From the NCBI GenBank assembly GCA_900467685.1, contig UBQX01000018.1, forward strand, positions 62,001 to 126,000: 64,000 nucleotides of DNA. The letters are read 5' to 3'. The translations under genes were made by a program, and so were the position numbers. This DNA is from Hyphomicrobiales bacterium (GTDB taxonomy: Bacteria; Pseudomonadota; Alphaproteobacteria; Rhizobiales; Rhizobiaceae). The notes beneath the pieces were generated by a model, which was not told the DNA's origin, made no database searches, and worked only from the letters and a program-made list of their open reading frames with translations. How positions within the stretch are numbered: position 1 is the stretch's first letter; each line of letters opens with the position of its first letter. Below, one piece after another: positions 19,187 to 27,957 of the stretch.

Positions 19187-20268
19187 CCTTGCAGATCGAA
19201 CTTGCCGGCATCCAGAAATATTACGGCGGCTATCACGCGCTGCGCGGCATCGACATTGCCATTCCGAAGGGCCAGTTCGTGGCGCTTGTCGGCCCCTCCG
19301 GCTGCGGCAAGTCCACGCTGCTGCGCACGATCGCGGGTCTGGAAACCATCACCAGCGGTGCGATCCGCATCAAGGGCGAGGACATCACCCGCCAGCCGCC
19401 GCGCCTGCGCGACATCGCCATGGTGTTCCAGTCCTATGCGCTCTATCCGCATATGACGGTGGAAAAGAACCTCACCTATTCGCTGCGCCTCAAGGGCGTG
19501 TCCCGCGCCGAGGCCCGCCGCAAGGCCGAGGAGATCGCCGCCATTACCGGCCTCGGCCAACTCCTCGACCGCTATCCGCGCGAACTCTCCGGCGGCCAAC
19601 GCCAGCGCGTCGCCATGGGCCGCGCCATCATCCGCAACCCGAAAGCCTTTCTCTTCGACGAACCGCTTTCCAACCTCGATGCGGCGCTGCGCGTCCACAT
19701 GCGCGCGGAAGTGCGCAAGCTGCATAACAGCCTCGGCGCGACCTCCGTCTATGTCACGCATGACCAGATCGAAGCCATGACCATGGCCGACCATGTCGTC
19801 GTCATGCGCGCCGGCGTCATCGAGCAGCAGGGCGCGCCGCTCGACCTCTACGACCGCCCCGTCAATCGCTTCGTCGCCGGCTTCATCGGCTCTCCGGCAA
19901 TGAATTTCATCGACGGAATCGTGACCGAGACCGGGAACAGCGTCCGCCTCGCGCTGCCCGGCGACCCGACGCTCTCCTTCGCCGGCCACCGACCCGCCGG
20001 CGAGAGCGTCACGGTGGGCTTGCGCCCCGAACATCTGAACGTCGTCGCCGACACCGCGACGGGCAACACGATGCGTCTCCCCGTCTCGCTCGTCGAACAG
20101 ACCGGCTCCATGACCTATGTCGTCACCGAAACCGAACCGATGCTGACGGTGGCCGCCAACATGAGCCGTGCCATCCTCACCGCCAAGAGCCTTGACGTGC
20201 AGATCGATCCGGCCAATGTCTATCTCTTCGACCGCAAGAGCGAAGAGGCGCTGCGGAGCGTGGGCTGA
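19183..20268 (+). CDS. Sugar ABC transporter ATP-binding protein (MalK/UgpC type)
   Basis: 361 residues. GPSGCGKST (Walker A, about residue 38), LSGGQRQRVAMGRA (signature), FLFDEPLSNLD (Walker B and D-loop) and a C-terminal TOBE-type regulatory domain from about residue 240. This is the family's normal length and layout. It is the last gene of the LacI-controlled operon and energises the permease pair. Confidence 0.92.
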   Translation: MTLQIELAGIQKYYGGYHALRGIDIAIPKGQFVALVGPSGCGKSTLLRTIAGLETITSGAIRIKGEDITRQPPRLRDIAMVFQSYALYPHMTVEKNLTYSLRLKGVSRAEARRKAEEIAAITGLGQLLDRYPRELSGGQRQRVAMGRAIIRNPKAFLFDEPLSNLDAALRVHMRAEVRKLHNSLGATSVYVTHDQIEAMTMADHVVVMRAGVIEQQGAPLDLYDRPVNRFVAGFIGSPAMNFIDGIVTETGNSVRLALPGDPTLSFAGHRPAGESVTVGLRPEHLNVVADTATGNTMRLPVSLVEQTGSMTYVVTETEPMLTVAANMSRAILTAKSLDVQIDPANVYLFDRKSEEALRSVG

Positions 20269-20352
20269 AACAATTTTTTGCCTCCGCGAACGTCTGCCTT
20301 TTCTTCGCATTAAATTCGAATAATCTATGCGTCTAACGGTTGAAGGCATTTC

Positions 20353-20790
20353 ATGATTCGCTTCCTAACTTGCATGACGTTGTTTGGCCTCGCCTGTTCA
20401 TCGGCCTACGCGGGCGATTCACCATCATGCAAAAAGATTTTTCTCAATGGCGAGAGAGCCGACACCACTTTCGAGTGGATTCCATTTGGTCTGTCGGCGC
20501 ACTTTCTTGCCGAAAAATATTGCGGCGCTAAGCCCATTCCGATGGCGCCGAAATTTCTGGGCTTTCTGGAAAGTCGTGGCTGCGGCCCTGAAACCGAAGT
20601 CTACCGCGCTACGGCAGAATCGGTCAGCAAAGTTCAGACCTCAGAGCTAGAAACGATGGTAACAGGCGGGAAGCCTACGGTGGTCGCCACTAAAGAGAAG
20701 GTGCAGGAAGTTGCAGCGCGCGCTGTCGAGCAGTTGGGCGGATGCGAAAAGCTCATAAGATTTCACGACAATCCCTTCCCTGCAAAATGA
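20353..20790 (+). CDS. Small exported hypothetical protein
   Basis: 145 residues. A signal peptide is clear: MIRFLTCMTLFGLACSSAYA with cleavage around residue 20. Four cysteines are expected in the mature part (CKK, KYCGAK, RGCGPE, GGCEK), consistent with two disulphides in the periplasm. The gene looks less GC-rich than its neighbours, with AT-rich flanks, which may mean recent acquisition. I do not recognise the family. GAAGG lies upstream of the ATG. Confidence 0.7.
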   Translation: MIRFLTCMTLFGLACSSAYAGDSPSCKKIFLNGERADTTFEWIPFGLSAHFLAEKYCGAKPIPMAPKFLGFLESRGCGPETEVYRATAESVSKVQTSELETMVTGGKPTVVATKEKVQEVAARAVEQLGGCEKLIRFHDNPFPAK

Positions 20791-20904
20791 GCCCTTGCTG
20801 CTCCGCCCTGTACATTTTGCCAAAGTACAGGTAGAAGGCGCGCATGATTGATCCCGCAGCGTGCCTCTCAAGCGCCAGCCGGTCCTGTTCCGAAAGATTT
20901 TTGC

Positions 20905-22758
20905 ATGACGATTTTCGACGGCGTTGCGACGCCGCTTGGCAACGCGCTTCAAAAGCGCGGCTACACGCAATTGACCCCCGTGCAGGAGGCGATGCGCTCA
21001 GACGACCTGAAGGGCCGCGACGCGCTCGTGTCCGCCAAGACCGGCTCCGGCAAGACCGTGGCCTTCGGTCTCGCCATCGCCGACGACATCCTCGGCGAAA
21101 ACCGCCTCTTCGGCCCCGCTGAAGCGCCGCTGGCGCTCGCCATTGCGCCGACGCGCGAGCTGGCCATGCAGGTCGCCCGCGAACTCGAATGGCTCTATGC
21201 CGAAACCCACGCCGTGATCGCCACCTGTGTCGGCGGCATGGATACGCGGAAAGAGCGCCGGGCGCTGGAGCGCGGCTGCCATATCGTCGTCGGCACGCCG
21301 GGACGTCTGCGCGACCACATCACGCGCAATGCGCTGGACCTTTCCAACCTCGCCGCCGTCGTGCTGGACGAGGCGGACGAGATGCTCGATCTCGGCTTCC
21401 GCGACGATCTCGAATTCATCCTCGGCGCGTCGCCTGCTGAACGGCGCACGCTGATGTTCTCGGCCACCGTGCCGAAGTCCATTGCGACGCTCGCCAAGAG
21501 CTACCAGCGCGACGCGATGCGCATCACCACGGCGGCCGAAGAGCAGCAGCACAGCGATATCGAATATCGCGCGCTGCTCTGCGCCAACCATGACCGCGAA
21601 AACGCGATCCTCAACACGCTGCGCTATTACGATGCCGCCACGGCCATCGTGTTCTGCTCGACGCGTGCTGCGGTCGCGCATCTCACCGCTCGCTTTTCCA
21701 ACCGGGGCTTCCCGGCCGTGTCGCTGTCGGGCGAACTCTCGCAGAGCGAACGCAGCCATGCCCTGCAGGCCATGCGTGACGGCCGCGCCCGCGTCTGCAT
21801 CGCGACCGACGTCGCCGCCCGCGGCATCGACCTGCCGAGCCTCGAACTCGTCGTTCATGCCGATCTGCCGACCAATGCCGAAACGCTGAAGCATCGCAGC
21901 GGCCGCACGGGGCGCGCAGGCCGCAAGGGCGTCTCCGCCCTCATCGTGCCGCTGCCGGCCCGCCGCAAGGCCGAGCGCCTGCTGGACGCCGCCGGCATCC
22001 AGGCCGAATGGGCGAACCCGCCGACAGCTGCCGCGATCCTGCAGCGCGACGACGAGCGTCTGATCGACGATCCGGAACTGCAGCTTCCCGTCGACGAGGA
22101 CGATCGCGACATGGCGGCGCGCCTCATCAAGGCCCACGGCGCCGACAAGATCGCCGCCGCCTATATCCGCCATTTCCGCTCCACGCGCTTTGCGCCGGAA
22201 GACATCCAGGAAATGACCGTCTACGCGCCGAAGAGCCGCGATGCCAAAGAACCCCGCGAACGCAAGACGCAGGATTTCGACGCGCAGCCGGCGCGTGCCC
22301 GCGAAGACTTTGACGAAAGCGTCTGGTTCTCGCTCTCCGTTGGCCGCAAGCAGAATGCCGAACCGCGCTGGCTCATCCCCATGCTCTGCCGCGCCGGCAA
22401 TATCGGCAAGCGCGACATCGGCTCGATCAAGATGCAGCCGGCCGAAACCTTCGTCGAAATCCACGCCAGCGCCGCCGACGGCTTCGTCGCCGCACTCGGC
22501 CCGAAGATGCTCATCGAAGACAAGCTTCGCGTGAAGAAACTCGACGGTCGCCCCGACATGTCCCGCAGCGGCCCCCGCGAGGGTGGAAACCGCGACGAGC
22601 GCCCGCAAGGCGACTTCAAGAAGCCTGACTGGAAGAAGAAGGGCGACTATGCCGGCAAGAGTGATGGCGGCAAGCCGCCCTACAAGGGCAAGAGCTTCGA
22701 CGGCAAGCCGGGTGGCGGCAAGGGCGGCAAGCCCGACTGGAAGAAGAAGAAGGGTTGA
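20905..22758 (+). CDS. DEAD-box ATP-dependent RNA helicase
   Basis: 617 residues from the ATG at 20905. Helicase motifs appear in order: GYTQLTPVQ (Q motif), AKTGSGKT (I), PTRELAMQ (Ia), GTPGRL (Ib), DEADEM (II), SAT (III), ATDVAARGID (V) and HRSGRTGRAGR (VI). A DbpA/CsdA-like RNA-binding domain follows at about residues 470-550, then a Lys/Gly-rich basic tail with two PDWKKK repeats. It probably remodels structured RNA, such as rRNA during cold stress. An in-frame start 57 bases upstream is possible but adds residues before the Q-motif region without similarity. Confidence 0.93.
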   Translation: MTIFDGVATPLGNALQKRGYTQLTPVQEAMRSDDLKGRDALVSAKTGSGKTVAFGLAIADDILGENRLFGPAEAPLALAIAPTRELAMQVARELEWLYAETHAVIATCVGGMDTRKERRALERGCHIVVGTPGRLRDHITRNALDLSNLAAVVLDEADEMLDLGFRDDLEFILGASPAERRTLMFSATVPKSIATLAKSYQRDAMRITTAAEEQQHSDIEYRALLCANHDRENAILNTLRYYDAATAIVFCSTRAAVAHLTARFSNRGFPAVSLSGELSQSERSHALQAMRDGRARVCIATDVAARGIDLPSLELVVHADLPTNAETLKHRSGRTGRAGRKGVSALIVPLPARRKAERLLDAAGIQAEWANPPTAAAILQRDDERLIDDPELQLPVDEDDRDMAARLIKAHGADKIAAAYIRHFRSTRFAPEDIQEMTVYAPKSRDAKEPRERKTQDFDAQPARAREDFDESVWFSLSVGRKQNAEPRWLIPMLCRAGNIGKRDIGSIKMQPAETFVEIHASAADGFVAALGPKMLIEDKLRVKKLDGRPDMSRSGPREGGNRDERPQGDFKKPDWKKKGDYAGKSDGGKPPYKGKSFDGKPGGGKGGKPDWKKKKG

Positions 22759-22950
22759 AGAACCGGCGCGCCGCGGAATTGCCGCGTAAGCGCCAGCCTT
22801 CATTCCTCGCCTGACGTTACCTCACCGTCTCGCCTGTTGCGCAGGCGGGGCGAGTGCGTGTAAATCTCAGGCCGTTCTTTCCTTCTCAATTGCCTGGAGG
22901 GAGAATATGCGGGTTCGGCGATGGCTGTCGACGAACCCGCGCTAACCGCC

Positions 22951-23667
22951 CTACTTGGACGGCACCACCTTGCCCGGCAGGCTCAGATCGCCGGACGCCA
23001 CCTTGAAGACATTGCTGACGCAGAGCAGCGGGGCATGCAGGTTGGCATTGACCTTCAGCCCGGCCGTCACCCCGTCGAACTTCGCCCCGGCAATGCTGGA
23101 GATCAGCTTGAGCGGGATCTGCACATCCACCGTGTCCCCCTTCAACACCGTCGGATAGGCGGGACTGTCGATGAGAAGCGGCACGCCGGGCCAGGTTTCC
23201 GGAACCTTCGGCTTGGCGCCTTCCGGAATATCGACGACCTTCAGCCCGCCGCCACAGGCCTTGTCGGGCGCCAGCACCACCCAATGCGGATGCCAGACCG
23301 CCCGGTTCTTGCCGCCGCTCGCCGCATCGTCGAAATCGGGATGGAAGGTGACGCCGAGGGCCACGATGCCCTGATCCTTCTCGAAGCCGACCTCGCTGGA
23401 ATTCAGCGATGTCGGCCAGACATAGGCGTAAACAGCCGCACCCTCGAATTTGCCGGTCGCCGCTGGCTTTTCCGAACCCGCATCGCCGCGCACCCGCGTG
23501 GTGAAAACGGCCGTCTCACCCTTCGTGACGATGGTGGTCTCGACGATGTCGAAGGCGGCCTGCACGGCCTTGTTGGCTTCAGCCTTCACCCCATGGGCGA
23601 AGCCTGCCGTTGCGCAAAGCGATGCCGTTCCGGCGATGAGCGCGCCGGCTAACAATTTTCCGTTCAT
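22951..23667 (-). CDS. Exported hypothetical protein downstream of the MarR gene
   Basis: 238 residues from the ATG at 23667, preceded by AGGAG. The signal peptide ends near TAGFAHG (about residue 24). The mature part is rich in short beta-strand-like segments, with one WHPHW motif, two cysteines (KACGGG and LLCVSN), and no membrane helix. I do not recognise the family. It is the second gene of a two-gene unit with the MarR regulator (45-base gap), so it is probably controlled by the palindrome at 24368. Confidence 0.75.
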   Translation of the reverse strand: MNGKLLAGALIAGTASLCATAGFAHGVKAEANKAVQAAFDIVETTIVTKGETAVFTTRVRGDAGSEKPAATGKFEGAAVYAYVWPTSLNSSEVGFEKDQGIVALGVTFHPDFDDAASGGKNRAVWHPHWVVLAPDKACGGGLKVVDIPEGAKPKVPETWPGVPLLIDSPAYPTVLKGDTVDVQIPLKLISSIAGAKFDGVTAGLKVNANLHAPLLCVSNVFKVASGDLSLPGKVVPSK

Positions 23668-23711
23668 TTCGGTATTCTCCTTTCTGTCTCCAATGCCTGG
23701 AGGGTTGCTGA

Positions 23712-24356
23712 CTATCCTCTTTGAAAGACTTCCCAGGTGGCTGCCCGGGAAGCAGGATCGGCGGTTTCGTGTTCGTGGCAGTCGATGCGGATCTCCCGCT
23801 GACCAAAGGCCGCGTCCACGTAATGACAGTGATGGGGCTTGTCCCCATCCGGATGAACGAAGGGTGCGAAATGGCGGCAGGTGGCGCACATGCGCTGAAC
23901 CGGCACGGCACCAAGGTCCTGCAAGGTCTTGATGAGCTTGACGACGGTCAGCAGCAGTTCCGCCTTCCCGGCCTCGTCCAGACGATCCACGGCGATGCGC
24001 GCCATGCCGCCTTCGCCCCGCTGACCCTCCAGCAACGCGACGCCTGCCTCCGTCAGCAGAACCCGCACAGCCCGGCGGTCGGTATCGCTGGCGCGCCGCG
24101 CGACGAGCCCCTTGCGCTCCAGCGCGGCGACGGAGTCCGTGGCCGTCGGCTGCGAAATGAGGAGATGAACAGCTATATCGGTCAAGCCGGTCCCCTCGGG
24201 CCGCCCCCGTAGATAATCAAGCACCCCCTGCTGCGTCGGATTGATCCCCGCCGCCTTCGCCCTGTTCCAGTCATCCGCACGGATGACGGCGGCAAGGCGG
24301 GCAAGGCCCTCCTCTATGCGCTGATCGATTGATGCGGGGTTCTTCGGTGTTTCCAT
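23712..24356 (-). CDS. MarR-family regulator with a Cys/His-rich C-terminal extension
   Basis: 214 residues, longer than the usual 140-160. The winged-helix core spans about residues 25-140 (VLDYLRGRPEGTGLTDIAVH, then LLISQPTATDSVAALERKGL as the recognition region and RRAVRVLLTEAG as the wing). The tail beyond about residue 145 holds CATCRHF, HHCHY and DCHEHE, that is four Cys and several His, which looks like a metal or redox site. It starts directly after a perfect palindrome that is probably its operator. Presumed repressor of itself and the exported protein gene. Confidence 0.85.
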   Translation of the reverse strand: METPKNPASIDQRIEEGLARLAAVIRADDWNRAKAAGINPTQQGVLDYLRGRPEGTGLTDIAVHLLISQPTATDSVAALERKGLVARRASDTDRRAVRVLLTEAGVALLEGQRGEGGMARIAVDRLDEAGKAELLLTVVKLIKTLQDLGAVPVQRMCATCRHFAPFVHPDGDKPHHCHYVDAAFGQREIRIDCHEHETADPASRAATWEVFQRG

Positions 24357-24367
24357 GAGAGCAGCAT

Positions 24368-24388
24368 ATACATAGGATTCCTATGTAT
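24368..24388. promoter_or_regulatory. Perfect 10-1-10 palindrome, probable MarR operator
   Basis: Half-site ATACATAGGA, one central base, then its exact inverse complement TCCTATGTAT. It lies 12 bases upstream of the MarR-family start codon and just after the end of the convergently placed LysR gene. Symmetry and position fit an autoregulatory MarR site overlapping the promoter. Confidence 0.8.
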
Positions 24389-24397
24389 CAAGCGGAA

Positions 24398-25309
24398 TTA
24401 TCCGGCTTGCAGGGCAGTCTTTCCGAAATTCCGCGCCAGATCGACAAAAGCGCGGAAGGCGGCGGCCGTGTTCTTGCGGCCGGAATAGTAGAGGCAGAGC
24501 GGCGCTGTGGGCGGGGTCCAGTCCTGCAGGACGCGTTCAAGCCGTCCGGCTGCGATATCCTCGCGCACATCGGCTTCCATGAAGAAGCCGATCCCGATCC
24601 CCTCCAGGACAGCGATCCGCGCGAGCGTCGCCTCATCAAGCGTGATCGGCCCGTCGACGTCGATCTGCACCGGTTTCCCCTCCTTCTCGAAGTGCCAGCG
24701 ATAGAGCGCACCATTGGGTAAGCGAATACGAACGCAGCGGTGACCGAGGAGATCGGGCGGCACGCGCGGCTTTCCGTTCACCTTGAAATAGGACGGCGTG
24801 GCGACCACGGCGAAGCTGCGCGGCGGCCCAAGCGGAACTGCGATCATGTCGCTCGGCACGAGGTCGGCGCTGCGGATCCCCATGTCGAAGCCCTCCGCCA
24901 CGATGTCGACGATCCGCCCCTCCGTCACGAGATCGATATGGACATCGGGGTAGCGGCGCAGGAATTCCAGCACGAGCGGCGCCAGGATCTCTCGAGCGCC
25001 TGTGGCAAAGGCGTTGATCCGCAGGGTTCCGGACGGGGTTTCCTGCTGCGAACGGGCGGTCGCCATGGCGTCCTGGATATCACGAAGCGCGGGCGCAACC
25101 TGCTCGACGAAGGTGCGACCGGCATCCGTCAGCGACACGCTACGCGTCGTGCGATTGAACAGGCGGACGCCGAGCTGCCGTTCGACCTTGCCGATCAGAT
25201 TGCTGAGCGCCGTCGTCGAAAGCCCGAGCTCCGGTGCGGCCGCACGAAACGACTTCCGCGCGGCAATGACAAGCACCGCTTCCAGTTCGATCAAGCCGTC
25301 TCGCGACAT
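24398..25309 (-). CDS. LysR-family transcriptional regulator
   Basis: 303 residues with the N-terminal helix-turn-helix [20 protein letters not shown] (about residues 20-40) and the type 2 periplasmic-binding effector domain from residue 90. It is divergent from the NTF2-like and SDR genes with 135 bases between starts, so these are the likely targets. The pattern resembles the LysR-SDR regulators common in rhizobia; the effector is unknown. Confidence 0.88.
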   Translation of the reverse strand: MSRDGLIELEAVLVIAARKSFRAAAPELGLSTTALSNLIGKVERQLGVRLFNRTTRSVSLTDAGRTFVEQVAPALRDIQDAMATARSQQETPSGTLRINAFATGAREILAPLVLEFLRRYPDVHIDLVTEGRIVDIVAEGFDMGIRSADLVPSDMIAVPLGPPRSFAVVATPSYFKVNGKPRVPPDLLGHRCVRIRLPNGALYRWHFEKEGKPVQIDVDGPITLDEATLARIAVLEGIGIGFFMEADVREDIAAGRLERVLQDWTPPTAPLCLYYSGRKNTAAAFRAFVDLARNFGKTALQAG

Positions 25310-25444
25310 TATCCCGTTTTCCGCAATATTACATCAAGCTTTGTCCCACTTATCGCAACGTCCGTCCAGCCCTAGATTGTCCTCATCGATGCCGGTTCGG
25401 CCCCCTGGCCCGGCATCCGCAGACGCGAAACAAGGAGACATAAC

Positions 25445-25774
25445 ATGGACATCCAGCTACCCGAGACGATTGCCGCCTATTTCCGGGCCGACCGGAACAC
25501 GAATGCCGAGGCCGTGGCGGCGTGCTTCAGCGACGATGCGGTCGTGACCGACGAAAAGAATGTCTATCGCGGCCGCGATGCCATCCGCCGCTGGAAGGCC
25601 GAGGCCTCGACCAAGTACACCTACACGGTCGCGCCTTTCGCGATGACAATGGAAGGGCCTCGCACGGTGGTGACAAGCCACCTCGTCGGCGACTTCCCCG
25701 GCAGCCCCGTCGACCTGCGGTATTTCTTCGTCCTCGAAAAGGACAAGATCGCCGAACTGGAGATCGCGCTGTGA
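25445..25774 (+). CDS. SnoaL/NTF2-like small protein
   Basis: 109 residues with the cone-shaped NTF2-like fold pattern: an N-terminal helix with [20 protein letters not shown], then [14 protein letters not shown] and four strands ending [15 protein letters not shown]. This fold hosts small-molecule isomerases and hydrolases as well as non-enzymatic binders. A ribosome site (AAGGAG) precedes the ATG. Its stop overlaps the GTG start of the SDR gene, so the two are coupled. Confidence 0.85.
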   Translation: MDIQLPETIAAYFRADRNTNAEAVAACFSDDAVVTDEKNVYRGRDAIRRWKAEASTKYTYTVAPFAMTMEGPRTVVTSHLVGDFPGSPVDLRYFFVLEKDKIAELEIAL

Positions 25775-26553
25775 TCCCCTTCATCAGCCTCAAAGGCAAG
25801 CGCGCGCTCGTCACCTCGGGCACGCGCGGCGCCGGAGCCGCGACCGTCAACCTCTTCCGCGACCTCGGCGCAACCGTCATCACCAGCGCCCGCAACGAGC
25901 CGGGCGCTCTGGAAGAGGGCGTCCACTTTGTCGCGGCAGACCTCAGCACAAGCGAAGGCTGTGCGACCCTTGCCGCCGCCGTCCGCGACCGTCTCGGCGG
26001 CGTGGACATCGTCGTGCATATGCTCGGCGGTTCGTCGTCGCCGGCCGGAGGCTTCGCGGCGCTCGGAGACGCTGAGTGGGCGCGGGAGCTGGACCTCAAC
26101 CTGATGCCGGCGGTGCGGCTCGACCGCGCCCTCCTCCCGGGCATGATCGCGCAAGGCGGCGGCGTGGTCGTCCACGTCTCCTCCATCCAGCGGATCATGC
26201 CGCTGCCCGAAGCCACGACCGCCTATGCGGCGGCGAAGGCGGCGCTCTCCACCTACAGCAAGGCCCTGTCGAAGGAAGTCTCGCCGAAGGGCGTCCGCGT
26301 CGTCCGCGTCTCGCCCGGCTGGATCGAAACCGAAGCCGCCATCCGCTTCGCCGAACGTCTCGGAACCGAAAACGGCGGCGATATCGAAGATGGCAAGCGC
26401 CTGATCATGGCCTCCCTCGGCGGCATCCCGCTCGGCCGCCCCTCCTCACCCGCCGAAATCGCCAACCTCATCGCCTTCCTCGCCTCAGATCGCGCCAGCA
26501 GCATCACGGGGTCTGAGTTTGTGATTGACGGGGGGACGGTGCCGACGGTGTGA
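25771..26553 (+). CDS. Short-chain dehydrogenase/reductase
   Basis: 260 residues from a GTG start overlapping the previous stop (GTGA); no ATG gives a better N-terminus. The cofactor loop reads TSGTRGAG instead of the usual TGGxxGIG, and the catalytic pair is YAAAK (about residue 151) with a Ser in VVHVSSIQ. The C-terminal GSEFVIDGG is typical. It is probably induced through the divergent LysR regulator. The substrate is not predictable. Confidence 0.87.
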   Translation: MIPFISLKGKRALVTSGTRGAGAATVNLFRDLGATVITSARNEPGALEEGVHFVAADLSTSEGCATLAAAVRDRLGGVDIVVHMLGGSSSPAGGFAALGDAEWARELDLNLMPAVRLDRALLPGMIAQGGGVVVHVSSIQRIMPLPEATTAYAAAKAALSTYSKALSKEVSPKGVRVVRVSPGWIETEAAIRFAERLGTENGGDIEDGKRLIMASLGGIPLGRPSSPAEIANLIAFLASDRASSITGSEFVIDGGTVPTV

Positions 26554-26588
26554 GGGGGGCGATTGGGTAGTCCGGAATGACGAAGCGT

Positions 26589-26715
26589 CCTCTTCTCCCC
26601 TTGGGGAGAAGTGCCGAACGCAGTGAGGCGATGAGGGGTTCCCATCCAATCGCGGCAGCAAGAACCCCCCATCCGACCCTTCGGGCCACCTTCTCCCAAG
26701 GGGAGAAGAGGGAGA
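26589..26715. repeat. RIME-like palindromic intergenic repeat, copy 2
   Basis: It contains CTTCTCCCC/GGGGAGAAG followed by GCAGTGAGGCGATGAGGGG, then an inverted module CCCATCCGACCCTTCGGGCC with CTTCTCCC/GGGGAGAAG. This is the same two-module design as the other copies, here closing the SDR unit. Confidence 0.78.
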
Positions 26716-26795
26716 GAGCAACTGCGCTTTGCGCTTGAAAAGCCGGTCCTGTGAGGAGCAAGATAGAATTCTTATGAAGTGTAAAGGGTAATGGA

Positions 26796-27084
26796 TTGAC
26801 CTGTCTCGGAAAACCGTTCGATCTCAGCGCGCGCGGCGAATTGCTGCGCGACCCCGAAAACGCGGCCGTCTATCTCGAGGAAATTCTGGAGAGCGGCAAT
26901 ATAGAGCTTTTTCAGGAGGCTCTCCGCAACGTTGCCAAGGCACAGGAAGGCGGCGTCAAGGGTGTGGCTGCGAAAGCCAATCTCAACGGCGAAAACCTCT
27001 ACGACGCCTTCTCCGCCAAAGGGAAGCCGAAGATTTAAACTGTCACAAAGATGATGGTTGCGCTGGGCTGAGGCTGGTGGGGGT
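26796..27084 (+). pseudogene. Decayed HigA-type antitoxin (COG3636 addiction module antidote)
   Basis: From a TTG at 26796 the frame gives 80 residues typical of the HI1420-type antidote family (KPFDLSARGELLRDPENAAVYLEE, then NLNGENLYDAFSAKGKPKI). It stops at TAA (27036-27038), where the family normally continues to the end of its helix-turn-helix domain. The missing part is still readable after the stop in the same frame (TVTKMMVALG), and a one-base shift then gives LRLVG. So there is one nonsense change plus one frameshift. No RelE-type toxin gene is next to it. The start is also weak. Confidence 0.72.
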
Positions 27085-27128
27085 GCCGGTGACGCAGCGA
27101 TATCAACGGATTTCTCGCAGGCGGAATC

Positions 27129-27151
27129 AAAAAGGGGGCGATAACGCCCCC
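27129..27151 (-). terminator. Rho-independent terminator of the small conserved gene
   Basis: On the minus strand, GGGGGCG-ttat-CGCCCCC followed by TTTTT. It lies 40 bases after the stop of the minus-strand gene at 27191. The plus-strand side has only a short T-run. Confidence 0.85.
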
Positions 27152-27190
27152 TTCAAGCCTCACAAGATTTCTCTTGAGAGAAGTTTCCTG

Positions 27191-27385
27191 CTACTTCCGG
27201 CCAGCCCCATTCTTGGTCGGATCGACCATAACGAACGACTGTCCTCGCTGCGGTGTCGGCGGAGCAGGCTCGCCGCGAACCATGGTTCGCTCCTCACCCG
27301 TATGCCCGCCGCGAATGCCGCGAATTTCATATTGACCAGACTGAGGAACAGTCTGACCAGGCTTAATTGGATTATCTTTTGCCAT
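27191..27385 (-). CDS. Small conserved protein (YjzC-like), function unknown
   Basis: 64 residues, Pro/Gly-rich with no membrane helix. The layout PIKPGQTVPQSGQYEI, then RGGHTGEERTMVRGEPAPPTP and a C-terminal FVMVDPTK, resembles small YjzC-type proteins known from many bacteria and phages. It has its own terminator immediately downstream, which supports it being a real gene. The ribosome site is weak (AAAGG). No function is known to me. Confidence 0.7.
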   Translation of the reverse strand: MAKDNPIKPGQTVPQSGQYEIRGIRGGHTGEERTMVRGEPAPPTPQRGQSFVMVDPTKNGAGRK

Positions 27386-27399
27386 TAATAAAGGCCTTT

Positions 27400-27468
27400 A
27401 TGGCGGCGAAGGTTGACAAGAAGCCTCAAAAGACCAAGAAAGCGATGCTACTTGTTTTCGGGTCGTGA
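27400..27468 (+). CDS. Possible 22-residue basic peptide ORF
   Basis: Short frame starting ATGGCGGCGAAG with eight lysines among its 22 residues, ending at TGA, 51 bases before a strong plus-strand terminator. There is no clear ribosome site beyond AAAGG. It could be the start of a truncated gene, a leader peptide, or chance. It is reported because the terminator implies a plus-strand transcript here. Confidence 0.25.
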   Translation: MAAKVDKKPQKTKKAMLLVFGS

Positions 27469-27519
27469 TTTGAACCGGTAAACCGTGCCGCTAATTCGCG
27501 AACACCAGAAACAAATCGA

Positions 27520-27552
27520 GGCGCTCTGCATTTGTTGTAGAGCGCCTTTTTT
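27520..27552 (+). terminator. Strong rho-independent terminator with no assigned gene
   Basis: GGCGCTCT, an 11-base loop, AGAGCGCC, then TTTTTT. The stem is a perfect 8 bp. The only plus-strand candidate upstream is the 22-codon frame at 27400 or a small RNA between about 27390 and 27552. Confidence 0.85.
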
Positions 27553-27795
27553 GTATCAGAGTCCAGCAATAAAACAAGTACCGCCGAGCAAGACCGATTA
27601 TACAGTGAATTGCAAATTTGTCAAATATGCTACAAGCCAGACAAGCAGGCTTGTAGCATATAATTTTCCCTTCTGCAAAAAATATTTTTTACGTATTGTG
27701 GATTGCTTGCCCTGCCAAGCAGATTTTTGACAGACAGCAAGAATCACCGTAGCTCGGGCACGAAAACCGTTGTCGACCAGCCCAACACAAGTAAA
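27553..27795. other. AT-rich intergenic island with strong hairpins
   Basis: No gene seen. It contains a perfect 14-bp inverted repeat (ATATGCTACAAGCC at 27625-27638 with its complement at 27648-27661, 9-base loop) and a weaker TGCTTG/CAAGCA hairpin (27704-27721) followed by a T-run. Base composition is far more AT-rich than the flanks, which suggests foreign or decayed DNA. Confidence 0.5.
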
Positions 27796-27930
27796 TCACC
27801 TCTCCCCCACCTACCCATCAGCGTCTCCAGACGATCCGCCTCGATCGGCGGCTCATCCATCCTCAGCCGGGCTGTCCGTGGAAACCGCATCGCCACACCA
27901 ATTTGTGCCTGTTTGACACCACCCATGCAC
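27796..27930 (-). pseudogene. Relic of the 3' end of an ATP-dependent DNA ligase gene
   Basis: About 130 bases align with the 3' end of the intact ligase gene (31441-31570), including the stop-codon neighbourhood. On the minus strand the translation reads GVAMRFPRTARLRMDEPPIE and ADRLETLMG, against GVAMRFPRIARLRMDKPPIE and ADRLETLMA in the intact protein. Nucleotide identity is clearly imperfect and a one-base gap displaces the stop. No upstream ligase sequence remains. Confidence 0.85.
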
Positions 27931-27957
27931 TTCCCCCAAACGACCAACAAACACAAA

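Noticed and set aside
20998-22803. Open frame of about 600 codons on the minus strand
   Set aside because: Shadow of the DEAD-box helicase; repetitive Ala/Arg/Val composition and no motif.
27470-27519. tRNA-like GAACCGG segment
   Set aside because: No acceptor or D/anticodon stems can be folded around it.
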